A program made the translations under genes and the position numbers. From an uncultured Bacillota bacterium (GTDB taxonomy: Bacteria; Bacillota_I; Bacilli_A; Erysipelotrichales; Erysipelotrichaceae): a DNA stretch of 8,003 bases. Below the pieces are notes generated by a model. That model searched no databases. It was not told where the DNA came from and saw nothing but the letters and a program-made list of their open reading frames with translations. How positions within the stretch are numbered: the first letter of the stretch is position 1; every line of letters begins with the position of its first letter. The stretch lies in assembly GCA_900321955.1 (NCBI GenBank), contig ONXX01000055.1, positions 1-8,003 of the forward strand, in the 5' to 3' direction. This document shows, one piece after another, positions 1 through 5,747 of the stretch.

Positions 1-901
1 TGAGGTCATTGAGTTCATCTTTTGCCGAAGCAACTCTGGTCTTGATGCCCTCGGTCTGTGCCTTGCTTAAGGCCTTGATATCCTCATTGAGGTTGGTCTC
101 GATCTCATTGATCTTGTTTTCGATATCCAGATGGGCAATATAGACCCCTCTTTGTCTGGTCAAAGCCAGTTCGCGCTTGGTCTCATCCAGCATCAAAGGC
201 AATACGCCCTTAGTATCCTTGACCAGCTTTGGCACGGCATTGGCCGAAACCTTGATCTCTTCCAGAAGATCATCGATCGCTTCCAGATCCTCTTGCGCTG
301 AGATGTAATCGGAAGAATACATCATCTCCTCGGAAGAAGAGAAGAGATCTTCGCAATGCTGCAGCTTCTCGACAAAGCCGTCATAGGCAATCGACAAGAG
401 CTGGGCATTTTTATTGATCGTCGTTTTGACGACGCGGTATTTCTCTTTCAGCTTGGATGAGTATTCACGCTGAATGTTTTCTTTCTTGGAGAATTCCTCT
501 AAGAAGGAATCGATCTGCGCGACTTCGTTTTCACATTCCGCCAGCTCCTGTGACACTTCGTTAAGCAACGCGGTAGCTTCCTTGTAGGAAACGGTGGAAA
601 GCGCATCGTCGACATCGCCTAAGCGGTCCTGCACATCATTGATGTGGGCCTCCGCCTGTTCATAGCGTTCGAAGTAATCGGCAACCTGCTTGGCCATCTC
701 TTCGTTTCGTCTGGCCATCGCCTGCGCCTTGTTTAACTTGAAAGCCAAAGGCACGGTCTTGACGCCGTTAAAGCGGACGTAAAGTTCATCAAGCTGTTTC
801 TTGAGGTTCTTTTTCTGGGTCTTCCTTCTGGTGACCAGAATGGCAATCACGGTGATCGCCACTAAGACACCGATTGAAATCAGTAGGTATTCGGTCTTCA
901 T
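1..901 (-). CDS. ezrA: Septation ring formation regulator EzrA, N-terminal 300 residues (runs off the window)
   Basis: EzrA is a membrane-anchored regulator of FtsZ ring assembly that links early divisome and cell-wall proteins. Translating the complement from the ATG at 901-899 gives an unbroken frame to base 1. The product starts MKTEYLLISIGVLVA, with one hydrophobic segment at about residues 4-24 followed by a basic RRK stop-transfer. The rest is a long, charged, heptad-rich region without enzymatic motifs (for example KLKEKYRVVKTTINKNAQLL near residue 150). This single N-terminal anchor plus cytoplasmic spectrin-like coiled coil is the EzrA layout. The family is about 560-570 residues, so roughly half is missing beyond the edge. 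An in-frame TGA lies three codons upstream, which fixes the start. There is no Shine-Dalgarno sequence, and the -10 box lies 8 nt before ATG. Position beside rpsD and a hisJ-type gene matches Bacillus synteny. Assignment rests on architecture and context more than on motifs. Confidence 0.85.
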   Translation of the reverse strand, partial: MKTEYLLISIGVLVAITVIAILVTRRKTQKKNLKKQLDELYVRFNGVKTVPLAFKLNKAQAMARRNEEMAKQVADYFERYEQAEAHINDVQDRLGDVDDALSTVSYKEATALLNEVSQELAECENEVAQIDSFLEEFSKKENIQREYSSKLKEKYRVVKTTINKNAQLLSIAYDGFVEKLQHCEDLFSSSEEMMYSSDYISAQEDLEAIDDLLEEIKVSANAVPKLVKDTKGVLPLMLDETKRELALTRQRGVYIAHLDIENKINEIETNLNEDIKALSKAQTEGIKTRVASAKDELNDL

Positions 902-909
902 ACAGGTTC

Positions 910-938
910 ATTTTACTATTTAAGAAGGCATTTTTCAA
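910..938 (-). promoter_or_regulatory. Sigma-A-type promoter of ezrA, predicted near-leaderless
   Basis: On the minus strand the -35 is TTGAAA (938-933) and the -10 is TAAAAT (915-910), separated by 17 nt. Seven nucleotides past the -10 places +1 at about 903, two bases before the ATG at 901. A purine start at 901 itself would make the transcript fully leaderless. No Shine-Dalgarno sequence is present. Confidence 0.75.
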
Positions 939-967
939 TTGACTTCCCACCAATGATTTGCGATAAT
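939..967 (+). promoter_or_regulatory. Strong sigma-A-type promoter of rpsD with extended -10
   Basis: The -35 is TTGACT (939-944) and the -10 is GATAAT (962-967), with a 17-nt spacer. The TG at 959-960 makes it an extended -10. The predicted +1 is about 974. The -35 hexamer directly abuts the ezrA -35 (933-938), so the two promoters stand back to back. A strong promoter fits a ribosomal protein gene. Confidence 0.8.
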
Positions 968-973
968 ATTTAA

Positions 974-1123
974 GCACATAAATTTTTATAGCAGCATGTA
1001 AAGTTGCCGCCCAGGCGCCAGTACCTGAGGGAAACAAGTAGCCAAGCGCTATTGGCCAAAGTTGAATACGGACACCCACGGCAATGATTTACACCTGTTC
1101 TTAACTAAGGAGGAGAAAAACTT
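974..1123 (+). ncRNA. Structured 5' leader of rpsD, probable S4 autoregulatory RNA
   Basis: About 150 nt separate the predicted +1 from the rpsD ATG. A long-range two-part helix closes most of it: TGTAAA 997-1002 pairs with TTTACA 1088-1093, and TTGCCG 1004-1009 pairs with CGGCAA 1079-1084. Inside, GCCAA 1041-1045 can pair with TTGGC 1052-1056. GGCGC 1014-1018 can alternatively pair with GCGCT 1046-1050. The string AATACGGA at 1065-1072 matches the 530-region of 16S rRNA near the S4 binding site. In Bacillota rpsD is known to be autoregulated by S4 binding its leader, so that role is inferred here. No U-tract hairpin is present, which favours translational rather than attenuation control. It does not match riboswitch cores I know. 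Confidence 0.6.
1107..1115 (+). promoter_or_regulatory. Shine-Dalgarno sequence of rpsD
   Basis: AAGGAGGAG is a near-perfect anti-SD match, with GGAGG ending 10 nt before the ATG at 1124. It contrasts with the SD-less starts of ezrA, hisJ, gmk, rlmA and rapZ in this window, and shows that this organism does use SD initiation. Confidence 0.85.
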
Positions 1124-1735
1124 ATGTCAAGAAACACAGGTCCTACTTGGAGATTATCCAGACGTTTGAACTTCTCTGTTCTCGAAACAGGCGAAGAACT
1201 CACAAAGAGACCTTACATCCCGGGACAGCACGGTTCCGCTACCAGACGTATCAAGCAGTCTAACTATGGCTTACAGAAAGCTGAAAAGCAGAAGATGAGA
1301 CATATGTACGGCTTGAGCGAGAAACAGTTCTACAACAGCTATCTCAAGGCCGTTAAGAAGAAAGGTGTCACAGGCACAAACCTCTTCATCATGATGGAAT
1401 CCAGATTAGACAACCTGGTATACCGCATGGGCTTTGCCAGCACAAGAAAACAGGCTAGACAGATCGTTTCTCACGGACACATTCTGGTCAACGGCAAGAA
1501 AGTAGATATCCCATCTGCTCAGGTCAAGCCGGGTTCGGTCATCGAAGTCAAGGAAAACTACAGAAACAACCAGTTTGTTGCTGAGACCTTAGAGTCAAAG
1601 GCTTCCTTCAAGGATTTCGTCGAAGTAGACAAGGACGCCCGCAAAGGCACGTACGTCAGATATCCGGAGAGAAAAGAACTCAACCAGGAAATCAACGAAC
1701 TGCTGATCATCGAATACTACAACAGACAGTCGTAA
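1124..1735 (+). CDS. rpsD: 30S ribosomal protein S4
   Basis: S4 is a primary 16S rRNA-binding protein that nucleates 30S assembly around the 5' domain and helps form the mRNA entry channel. The product is 203 residues, the usual bacterial length. It begins MSRNTGPTWRLSRRLNFS and continues with the conserved RPYIPGQHG at 29-37. The S4 RNA-binding domain spans about residues 92-155, with ESRLDNLVYRMGFASTRKQA at its start and GHILVNGKKV at 118-127. The N-terminal region has no cysteines, so this is the zinc-free form. Arginine codons are mostly AGA, unlike the CGC/CGG/CGT mix in neighbouring genes, consistent with high expression. It has its own promoter, leader and terminator, and so is a single-gene unit. 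S4 probably represses its own synthesis through the leader. Confidence 0.98.
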   Translation: MSRNTGPTWRLSRRLNFSVLETGEELTKRPYIPGQHGSATRRIKQSNYGLQKAEKQKMRHMYGLSEKQFYNSYLKAVKKKGVTGTNLFIMMESRLDNLVYRMGFASTRKQARQIVSHGHILVNGKKVDIPSAQVKPGSVIEVKENYRNNQFVAETLESKASFKDFVEVDKDARKGTYVRYPERKELNQEINELLIIEYYNRQS

Positions 1736-1746
1736 TTCGGGGTAAT

Positions 1747-1776
1747 AAAAGTGCTGAAGAAATTCGGCACTTTTTT
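1747..1776 (+). terminator. Rho-independent terminator of rpsD
   Basis: A 12-bp stem (1747-1758 with 1763-1774, one T-G wobble) is capped by a GAAA tetraloop at 1759-1762 and followed by a T-run at 1771-1776. It begins 11 nt after the rpsD stop. The hisJ promoter starts immediately beyond it. Confidence 0.92.
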
Positions 1777-1787
1777 CTGCCTTAAAC

Positions 1788-1796
1788 TGATATAAT
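1788..1796 (+). promoter_or_regulatory. Extended -10 promoter of the histidinol-phosphatase gene, predicted leaderless
   Basis: TGATATAAT is a consensus extended -10 with TATAAT at 1791-1796. The 17-nt position upstream (1768-1773, CACTTT) is a poor -35 and lies in the rpsD terminator, so the extended -10 probably does the work. Seven nucleotides past the -10 is 1803, the A of the ATG. Confidence 0.8.
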
Positions 1797-1802
1797 TTGA
1801 CT

Positions 1803-2639
1803 ATGTTAGCCGATTATCACGTACACACACATTTTTCCGATGACTCTGTCTACCCGATGGAAGAAGTCGTCAAAGACGCCATCGCCATGGGCTTGGATGA
1901 GATCTGTTTTACCGACCACGTCGATTACGGTGTCAAGCTGGATGTTGGCGAAGCGGGAACGACAAGCCGCTTAAATGAAGACGGCACGCCCATACGCAAT
2001 GTCGACTACAAGGCCTACTTCCCTATGATCGAATCCCTGCAGAAGAAATATGAGAAGCAGATCGTCATCCGCAAAGGCCTGGAAATGGGTTTGCAGTCCC
2101 ATCGCATCGAACAGTATGAAAAACTCTATGAGACCTATCCGATGGACTTCATTCTTCACTCCAACCACCAGGTCAATGATGTCGAGATCTTCTTACCTGA
2201 ATACTTTGCAGGCAAAAGCCAGAAGGAATACAATCGGGTCTACTACGAAGAACTGTTAAAAACCGTACAGCTGTACAAACACTATTCGGTATTAGGTCAT
2301 ATCGATGGCTTCAACCGCTACGATCCCAAAGGCGAATGTCCATTGGAAGATTTTGAAGATATTGTCTATGAGATCTTAAAGATCGTCATTGCTGATGGCA
2401 AAGGCATCGAAGTCAACACCGCCAATGTCCGCTACCACTTGAAAAACACCACCCCTTGTAAGGGAATCCTCAAGATGTATAAGGAACTCGGCGGAGAGAT
2501 CCTGACCATCGGTTCCGATTCTCATGCCCCGGGCCAGCTTGGCTTCAACATCGCCCAAAGTCAGGAGATGTTAAAGGATCTGGGCTTTGAATACTTCTGC
2601 ACCTTTGAAAAGATGAAGCCGATCTTCCACAAACTTTAA
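1803..2639 (+). CDS. hisJ: Histidinol-phosphatase, PHP family (HisJ/HisK type)
   Basis: This family hydrolyses L-histidinol phosphate to histidinol, the penultimate part of histidine synthesis, using a multinuclear metal site in a PHP fold. From the ATG at 1803 the product has 278 residues. PHP motifs appear in order: HVHTH at 6-10, TDH at 37-39, the metal-bridging glutamate in GLEMG at 92-96, HSNH at 119-122, LGHIDGFNRYD at 164-174, EVNTANVR at 203-210 and GSDSHAPGQLG at 237-247. All expected metal ligands seem present. An in-frame TTG at 1797 directly abuts the -10 box and would not be transcribed, so ATG 1803 is preferred. No other his genes are visible, so the role could be salvage or another phosphoester. 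Proximity to ezrA and rpsD resembles Bacillus subtilis, where hisJ lies near both. The 3' end meets the shared terminator with gmk. Confidence 0.9.
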   Translation: MLADYHVHTHFSDDSVYPMEEVVKDAIAMGLDEICFTDHVDYGVKLDVGEAGTTSRLNEDGTPIRNVDYKAYFPMIESLQKKYEKQIVIRKGLEMGLQSHRIEQYEKLYETYPMDFILHSNHQVNDVEIFLPEYFAGKSQKEYNRVYYEELLKTVQLYKHYSVLGHIDGFNRYDPKGECPLEDFEDIVYEILKIVIADGKGIEVNTANVRYHLKNTTPCKGILKMYKELGGEILTIGSDSHAPGQLGFNIAQSQEMLKDLGFEYFCTFEKMKPIFHKL

Positions 2640-2670
2640 AAAAGAGATGAACTACTTGTTCATCTCTTTT
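2640..2670. terminator. Bidirectional terminator between hisJ and gmk
   Basis: A perfect 13-bp inverted repeat (2640-2652 with 2658-2670) encloses the 5-nt loop TACTT. On the minus strand it is followed by six Ts (the A-run 2638-2643), so it is stronger for gmk. On the plus strand the tract is TTTT. The gmk stop codon (2654-2652) sits at the loop edge, and one stem arm encodes the last gmk residues. Confidence 0.9.
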
Positions 2671-3218
2671 AGTATGATCTCTCTTATCTCCTGTACTGCC
2701 GTGTCCAGATCGTCATTGCAGACGACGTGTTCATAGAAATCGATATCCAGAAGTTCCTTCTTGGCCTTGGAGATCCGCTTGAGGATGGTTTCCTCGTCTT
2801 CCGTACTTCTTTCTCTGAGCCTTCTTTCCAGCTCTTCGATTGACGGCGGAACGATGTAGATGCTCAAGGCATCCGGGCACTTCTCCATGACCTGCTTTGC
2901 CCCATTGATCTCGATCTCCAGAAGGACGTTCTTGCCTTCTTCCCGCATCTGTTGGACATAAGCCTTTGGCGTGCCATAGTCATTGCCGACAAAACGGGCA
3001 TGTTCAAGTAATTCTCCCTTTTTCACCGCTTCCAGAAAGCGTTTCTTGGAGACAAAAAAGTAATTGACGCCATCCACTTCCCCTTCTCTCGGAGCGCGGG
3101 TGGTCATTGAAACAGAATAAGCCAGCTGGAGGTCTTCCATCGGCATCAGTTTCGACAGGATCGTGCCCTTGCCGACACCGCTGACACCGCTGAAAACGAT
3201 CAATAATCCTTTTTTCAT
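2652..3218 (-). CDS. gmk: Guanylate kinase
   Basis: Guanylate kinase phosphorylates GMP (and dGMP) to GDP with ATP, an essential step in GTP supply that also feeds (p)ppGpp pools. The 188-residue product has the P-loop GVSGVGKGT at 11-19. The GMP-binding lid follows, with SVSMTTRAPREGEVDG at 35-50 and NYFF at 52-55. E72 and YGT at 81-83 lie in the GMP site, EIEINGA at 101-107 replaces the common DIDIQGA, and RRLRER at 132-137 lies in the ATP lid. Length and motif order are normal. The ATG at 3218 lies 6 nt after TATTAT, and no Shine-Dalgarno sequence is present. A longer overlapping frame at 3004-3222 is a shadow. In many Bacillota gmk is followed by rpoZ, but here it stands alone and ends in a terminator. 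It diverges from the rlmA-like gene across 34 bp. Confidence 0.97.
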   Translation of the reverse strand: MKKGLLIVFSGVSGVGKGTILSKLMPMEDLQLAYSVSMTTRAPREGEVDGVNYFFVSKKRFLEAVKKGELLEHARFVGNDYGTPKAYVQQMREEGKNVLLEIEINGAKQVMEKCPDALSIYIVPPSIEELERRLRERSTEDEETILKRISKAKKELLDIDFYEHVVCNDDLDTAVQEIREIILKEMNK

Positions 3219-3246
3219 ACACTAATAATACAATAAAAACTATAAT
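3218..3246 (+). promoter_or_regulatory. Promoter of the rlmA-like gene, predicted leaderless and interlocked with the gmk promoter
   Basis: The consensus -10 TATAAT at 3241-3246 puts +1 at 3253, the A of the second in-frame ATG. The -35 at 17-nt spacing is TACACT (3218-3223), a weak match lying on the gmk start codon. The -10 of each gene lies in the spacer of the other, so the polymerase sites overlap completely. Confidence 0.7.
3225..3230 (-). promoter_or_regulatory. -10 box of gmk, predicted leaderless
   Basis: On the minus strand TATTAT (3230-3225) is followed by six bases and then ATG at 3218, placing +1 on the A of the start codon. The -35 position at 17-nt spacing (3253-3248, TACTCA) matches poorly. 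It lies over the start of the divergent gene. Confidence 0.6.
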
Positions 3247-3252
3247 ATGAGT

Positions 3253-4026
3253 ATGGATATTTTATGCCCTGTCTGTCTTAAAAAACTGCACCCTGTAGAT
3301 AAGGCTTATAAATGCGAAAACGGCCACAGTTTTGATCTGGCCAAGGAAGGCTACCTCAATCTCAACCGCAAGAGTTCGCAAAACACCGGTGACAATCCCG
3401 AGATGATCAAAGCCCGCAAACGCTTCTTGGAAAAAGGCTACTACGACTTCATGAAGAAAGAGGTCAACAAGCTCCTTAAACCCGAAGATACCTTAATCGA
3501 TCTGGCATGCGGCGAAGGATATTACACCAAAGACTTTGTCTGCAAAGACAAGGTCGGCATCGACCTTTCCAAATCCGGTCTGAAGATCGCCTCCAAAAGC
3601 GACAAGTCGACGACCTACCTGCTCAATTCGATCTTCCACAATCCCCTTTCAGACAAGTGTGCCGATAAAATCGTCACGATCTTTGCCCCGATTGCCGAAG
3701 AAGAGATCCTTCGCCTTTTAAAAGATGATGGCTCCTTCATTCTGGTGAGACCGGATGAAAGACACCTATATGAACTAAAGAATGCCATCTACGCATCGGC
3801 CTACCTCAACGAAGCTAAGGATGTCTTTGTCAAAGGAATGAAACGGGTCAGACAGATTCCCGTTTCCCAAAAAGCCACCGTTCCTCACGATGACCTTCTC
3901 GACTTATTTATGATGACTCCCTATGTCAACACGACATCGAAGGAAGACAAAGAAAAACTGGAACAGATCGAAACATTGGACGTTTCCTTCTGCTTTCTCA
4001 TCGATGTATTCAAAAAGGCGATCTGA
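3253..4026 (+). CDS. rlmA: RlmA-type 23S rRNA (guanine-N1)-methyltransferase
   Basis: RlmA-family enzymes methylate N1 of a guanine in helix 35 of 23S rRNA (G745 in RlmA-I, G748 in RlmA-II), using SAM. The 257-residue product opens with a zinc ribbon, CPVC at 5-8 with C20 and H24. The family signature GDNPEMIKARKRFLEKGYY follows at about 45-63. The Rossmann SAM-binding motif DLACGEGYYT is at 82-91, and GIDLSK follows the second strand. The start at 3253 is preferred over ATG 3247, because the earlier one touches the -10 box and lacks a Shine-Dalgarno sequence. Whether it is RlmA-I or the tylosin-related RlmA-II type cannot be decided by eye. The stop TGA (4024-4026) is immediately followed by the stop of the convergent SDR gene. 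Confidence 0.88.
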   Translation: MDILCPVCLKKLHPVDKAYKCENGHSFDLAKEGYLNLNRKSSQNTGDNPEMIKARKRFLEKGYYDFMKKEVNKLLKPEDTLIDLACGEGYYTKDFVCKDKVGIDLSKSGLKIASKSDKSTTYLLNSIFHNPLSDKCADKIVTIFAPIAEEEILRLLKDDGSFILVRPDERHLYELKNAIYASAYLNEAKDVFVKGMKRVRQIPVSQKATVPHDDLLDLFMMTPYVNTTSKEDKEKLEQIETLDVSFCFLIDVFKKAI

Positions 4027-4039
4027 TCAATCGCCTTTT
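4013..4039. terminator. Bidirectional terminator between rlmA and the SDR gene
   Basis: A perfect 10-bp inverted repeat (4013-4022 with 4030-4039) has the loop CTGATCA. The plus-strand tail has four Ts and the minus-strand tail five. Both stop codons, TGA of rlmA and TGA (as TCA) of the SDR gene, lie side by side inside the loop. Both genes' last codons therefore form the stem. Confidence 0.88.
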
Positions 4040-4812
4040 CCTTTGACTGTTTTCTGCACCAGGCCCACGGCCCTGGCTGCCAGTTCCAGCGGCATAAAGC
4101 GGACCGCCGCAATCATCAATCTATTGAGTGTCCCATCAATCGCAAAGGCCTTGCCCGATTCAAATAAGGCATAACCGGTCTTGGCTGCATCGATCGGCGT
4201 GCGGGTGAAGGCCGAGGTGTTCATCGCCGTATCCTTACCATCCGCCACTGACCAGAAATCGGAATTGGTCGGACCCGGACACAGGACGGAGACCTTGATG
4301 GAATCCTTTTTCAATTCTTCCCTTAACGCCAAAGAGAAGGACATCACGAAAGCCTTCGAGGCATAATAGACAGCCATATAAGGGCCTGGCATAAAGGAAG
4401 CAACCGAACCGACATTAATGATGTGGCCATAGCCCATTTCCTTCATGTCCTTAACAAAATAGTGGGTCAGGGCGACAAGAGCCTTGTTGTTGAGATCGAT
4501 CATGCCAAGTAGTTTATCCAGATCGGCATCAACAAACTTCTTGTAGTCGCCATAACCGGCATTGTTGACTAAAACGGAAACCTCAATGCCCTTTTCATGG
4601 CAATAGTCATAGACTGCCTTGGGATCCTTGGCCAGATCGCAAGCCAGAATCTCCACCCGGATCTTGTATTCCTCTTCAAATTCTTCCTTGATCTTTGCCA
4701 GTACTTCTTCTCTTCTGGCAACCAGTAATAAATTGTAGCCGCGGTAGGCAAACTGCCTGGCAAATTCCTTGCCGATACCGCCGGATGCACCGGTAACTAG
4801 TACTGCTCTCAT
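4027..4812 (-). CDS. Short-chain dehydrogenase/reductase (classical SDR, DltE/YqjQ-like)
   Basis: This is an NAD(P)-dependent oxidoreductase of unknown substrate, 261 residues long. The cofactor motif TGASGGIG is at 7-14, with VARR at 31-34 after the second strand (arginines here often go with NADPH). D59 lies in CDLA. NNAG is at 83-86, with N108 or N109 as the active-site asparagine, S136 as the catalytic serine, YxxxK at Y149-K153, and PGP at 179-181. The catalytic set is intact. The C-terminal 60 residues hold a moderately hydrophobic stretch (about 228-252) that could contact membrane or lipid. The ATG overlaps the whiA stop as ATGA, with GGAGG only 4 nt before it, so translation is probably coupled. 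It is the last gene of the rapZ-glmR-whiA operon, in the position where Bacillus carries crh. Substrate cannot be predicted. Confidence 0.9.
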   Translation of the reverse strand: MRAVLVTGASGGIGKEFARQFAYRGYNLLLVARREEVLAKIKEEFEEEYKIRVEILACDLAKDPKAVYDYCHEKGIEVSVLVNNAGYGDYKKFVDADLDKLLGMIDLNNKALVALTHYFVKDMKEMGYGHIINVGSVASFMPGPYMAVYYASKAFVMSFSLALREELKKDSIKVSVLCPGPTNSDFWSVADGKDTAMNTSAFTRTPIDAAKTGYALFESGKAFAIDGTLNRLMIAAVRFMPLELAARAVGLVQKTVKGKGD

Positions 4813-5747
4813 GCTTCCTCCAAAGAATCCGCTATGGATTCGATTTTATTGAGACGATGCTTCATACCCGACTTGGATATGGCCTCTCCATAGTTTTTCT
4901 GATAATAGTCGCAAAGTTCCAGTAAAGATGATTCAGGATAACGGACCCGGATGTCTGCCACATTCATCAGCTTCTCGCCGATGTGGTCGAAGACATCTTT
5001 TTCGATCAGCTTCTGAATGGCCGCCAGCTGTTTCTGACCGGCCAGAATGCTTTTTTCGACATTGGCGATCTCACAGTTGTCAATGCGGCTGAGGGAATTC
5101 TTTAAATCCCGGGTGATCCTTTCATCTTCAAAACGCATCATCGCATCGTGGGCTCGGATGGCCGCCAGGAAATTGGAAACGTAGTCCGCTTTTTTCAGAT
5201 AGACGATGTAGCGGCTTCTGCGCTTGACGATCTTGGCCTTCATGTCAAAACGCGAAATCATCTTGACGATGAAGTTGGCATATTCCAGTTCCTGCAAGGA
5301 AATCTCCAGATGGTAATTGGTGTTCTGCGGATCATTGCAGGAACCATAGGCCAAAAATGCGCCGGCTAAATACGAGGCTGCGCAGCAGTTGCGCATGACG
5401 ATCTCGTGGTTTGGATGAGACTCCAGACCGCGTTGCGAATATAAGCCCAGATCCTCCAGAATGTCCTTGCCGCCGCTTTCAATCTCGATGGTATAGACAT
5501 TGTTTTTCTTTAAATTGGTCTTCTTGGCGACCTGCAGAGTCGTATCGACATCATATAAGCTCTTTAATAAGGTCATGATGCGCTTGCAGGTAGTCGGCGA
5601 TTCGCTGCGTATGAGAATGCCGAGATTGCCTTTGGAGATGGTGAGCGAAGAGGTCAACTGGATCAGGGCACTTAACTGCGCTCTTTGACAATGGGTCTCC
5701 AGCTTGCCGTTGGCGATCTCCTGTTTGATATCGGTAGTAAATGACAT
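4809..5747 (-). CDS. whiA: DNA-binding protein WhiA
   Basis: WhiA combines a degenerate LAGLIDADG-type N-terminal fold with a C-terminal helix-turn-helix. In actinomycetes it controls sporulation septation genes. In Bacillus it binds DNA and influences cell division and chromosome segregation. The product has 312 residues, about the family norm. The conserved core YLAGAFLAYGSCNDP is at 126-140, followed by NYHLEIS at 144-150 and RYIVYLKKAD at 179-188. The segment NCEIANVEKS at 224-233 is typical. The C-terminal HTH lies at about 270-307, with SLLEL and SKSGMKHRLNKI. The start ATG overlaps the glmR stop by one base (TAATG). The Shine-Dalgarno AAGGAG lies 8 nt upstream. Confidence 0.95.
   Translation of the reverse strand: MSFTTDIKQEIANGKLETHCQRAQLSALIQLTSSLTISKGNLGILIRSESPTTCKRIMTLLKSLYDVDTTLQVAKKTNLKKNNVYTIEIESGGKDILEDLGLYSQRGLESHPNHEIVMRNCCAASYLAGAFLAYGSCNDPQNTNYHLEISLQELEYANFIVKMISRFDMKAKIVKRRSRYIVYLKKADYVSNFLAAIRAHDAMMRFEDERITRDLKNSLSRIDNCEIANVEKSILAGQKQLAAIQKLIEKDVFDHIGEKLMNVADIRVRYPESSLLELCDYYQKNYGEAISKSGMKHRLNKIESIADSLEEA

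Noticed and set aside
789..1079. Leftward 96-codon open frame spanning the ezrA start and rpsD leader
   Set aside because: It runs antisense through the structured leader and out of frame through ezrA, has no family-like motifs, and is explained by the two real features.
974..1123. A known metabolite riboswitch or T-box in the rpsD leader
   Set aside because: No TPP, FMN, lysine, SAM, cobalamin, Mg or T-box core motif was recognisable, and no terminator/antiterminator pair was seen.
3004..3222. Leftward 72-codon open frame at the gmk start
   Set aside because: It is a frame-shifted reading of the N-terminal part of gmk, whose own frame carries the P-loop and GMP-binding motifs.
4014..4024. 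Shared 11-mer AAAGGCGATCT here and at 7587-7597
   Set aside because: Both copies are arms of GC-core terminators; two copies with no wider similarity look like coincidence rather than a repeat family.
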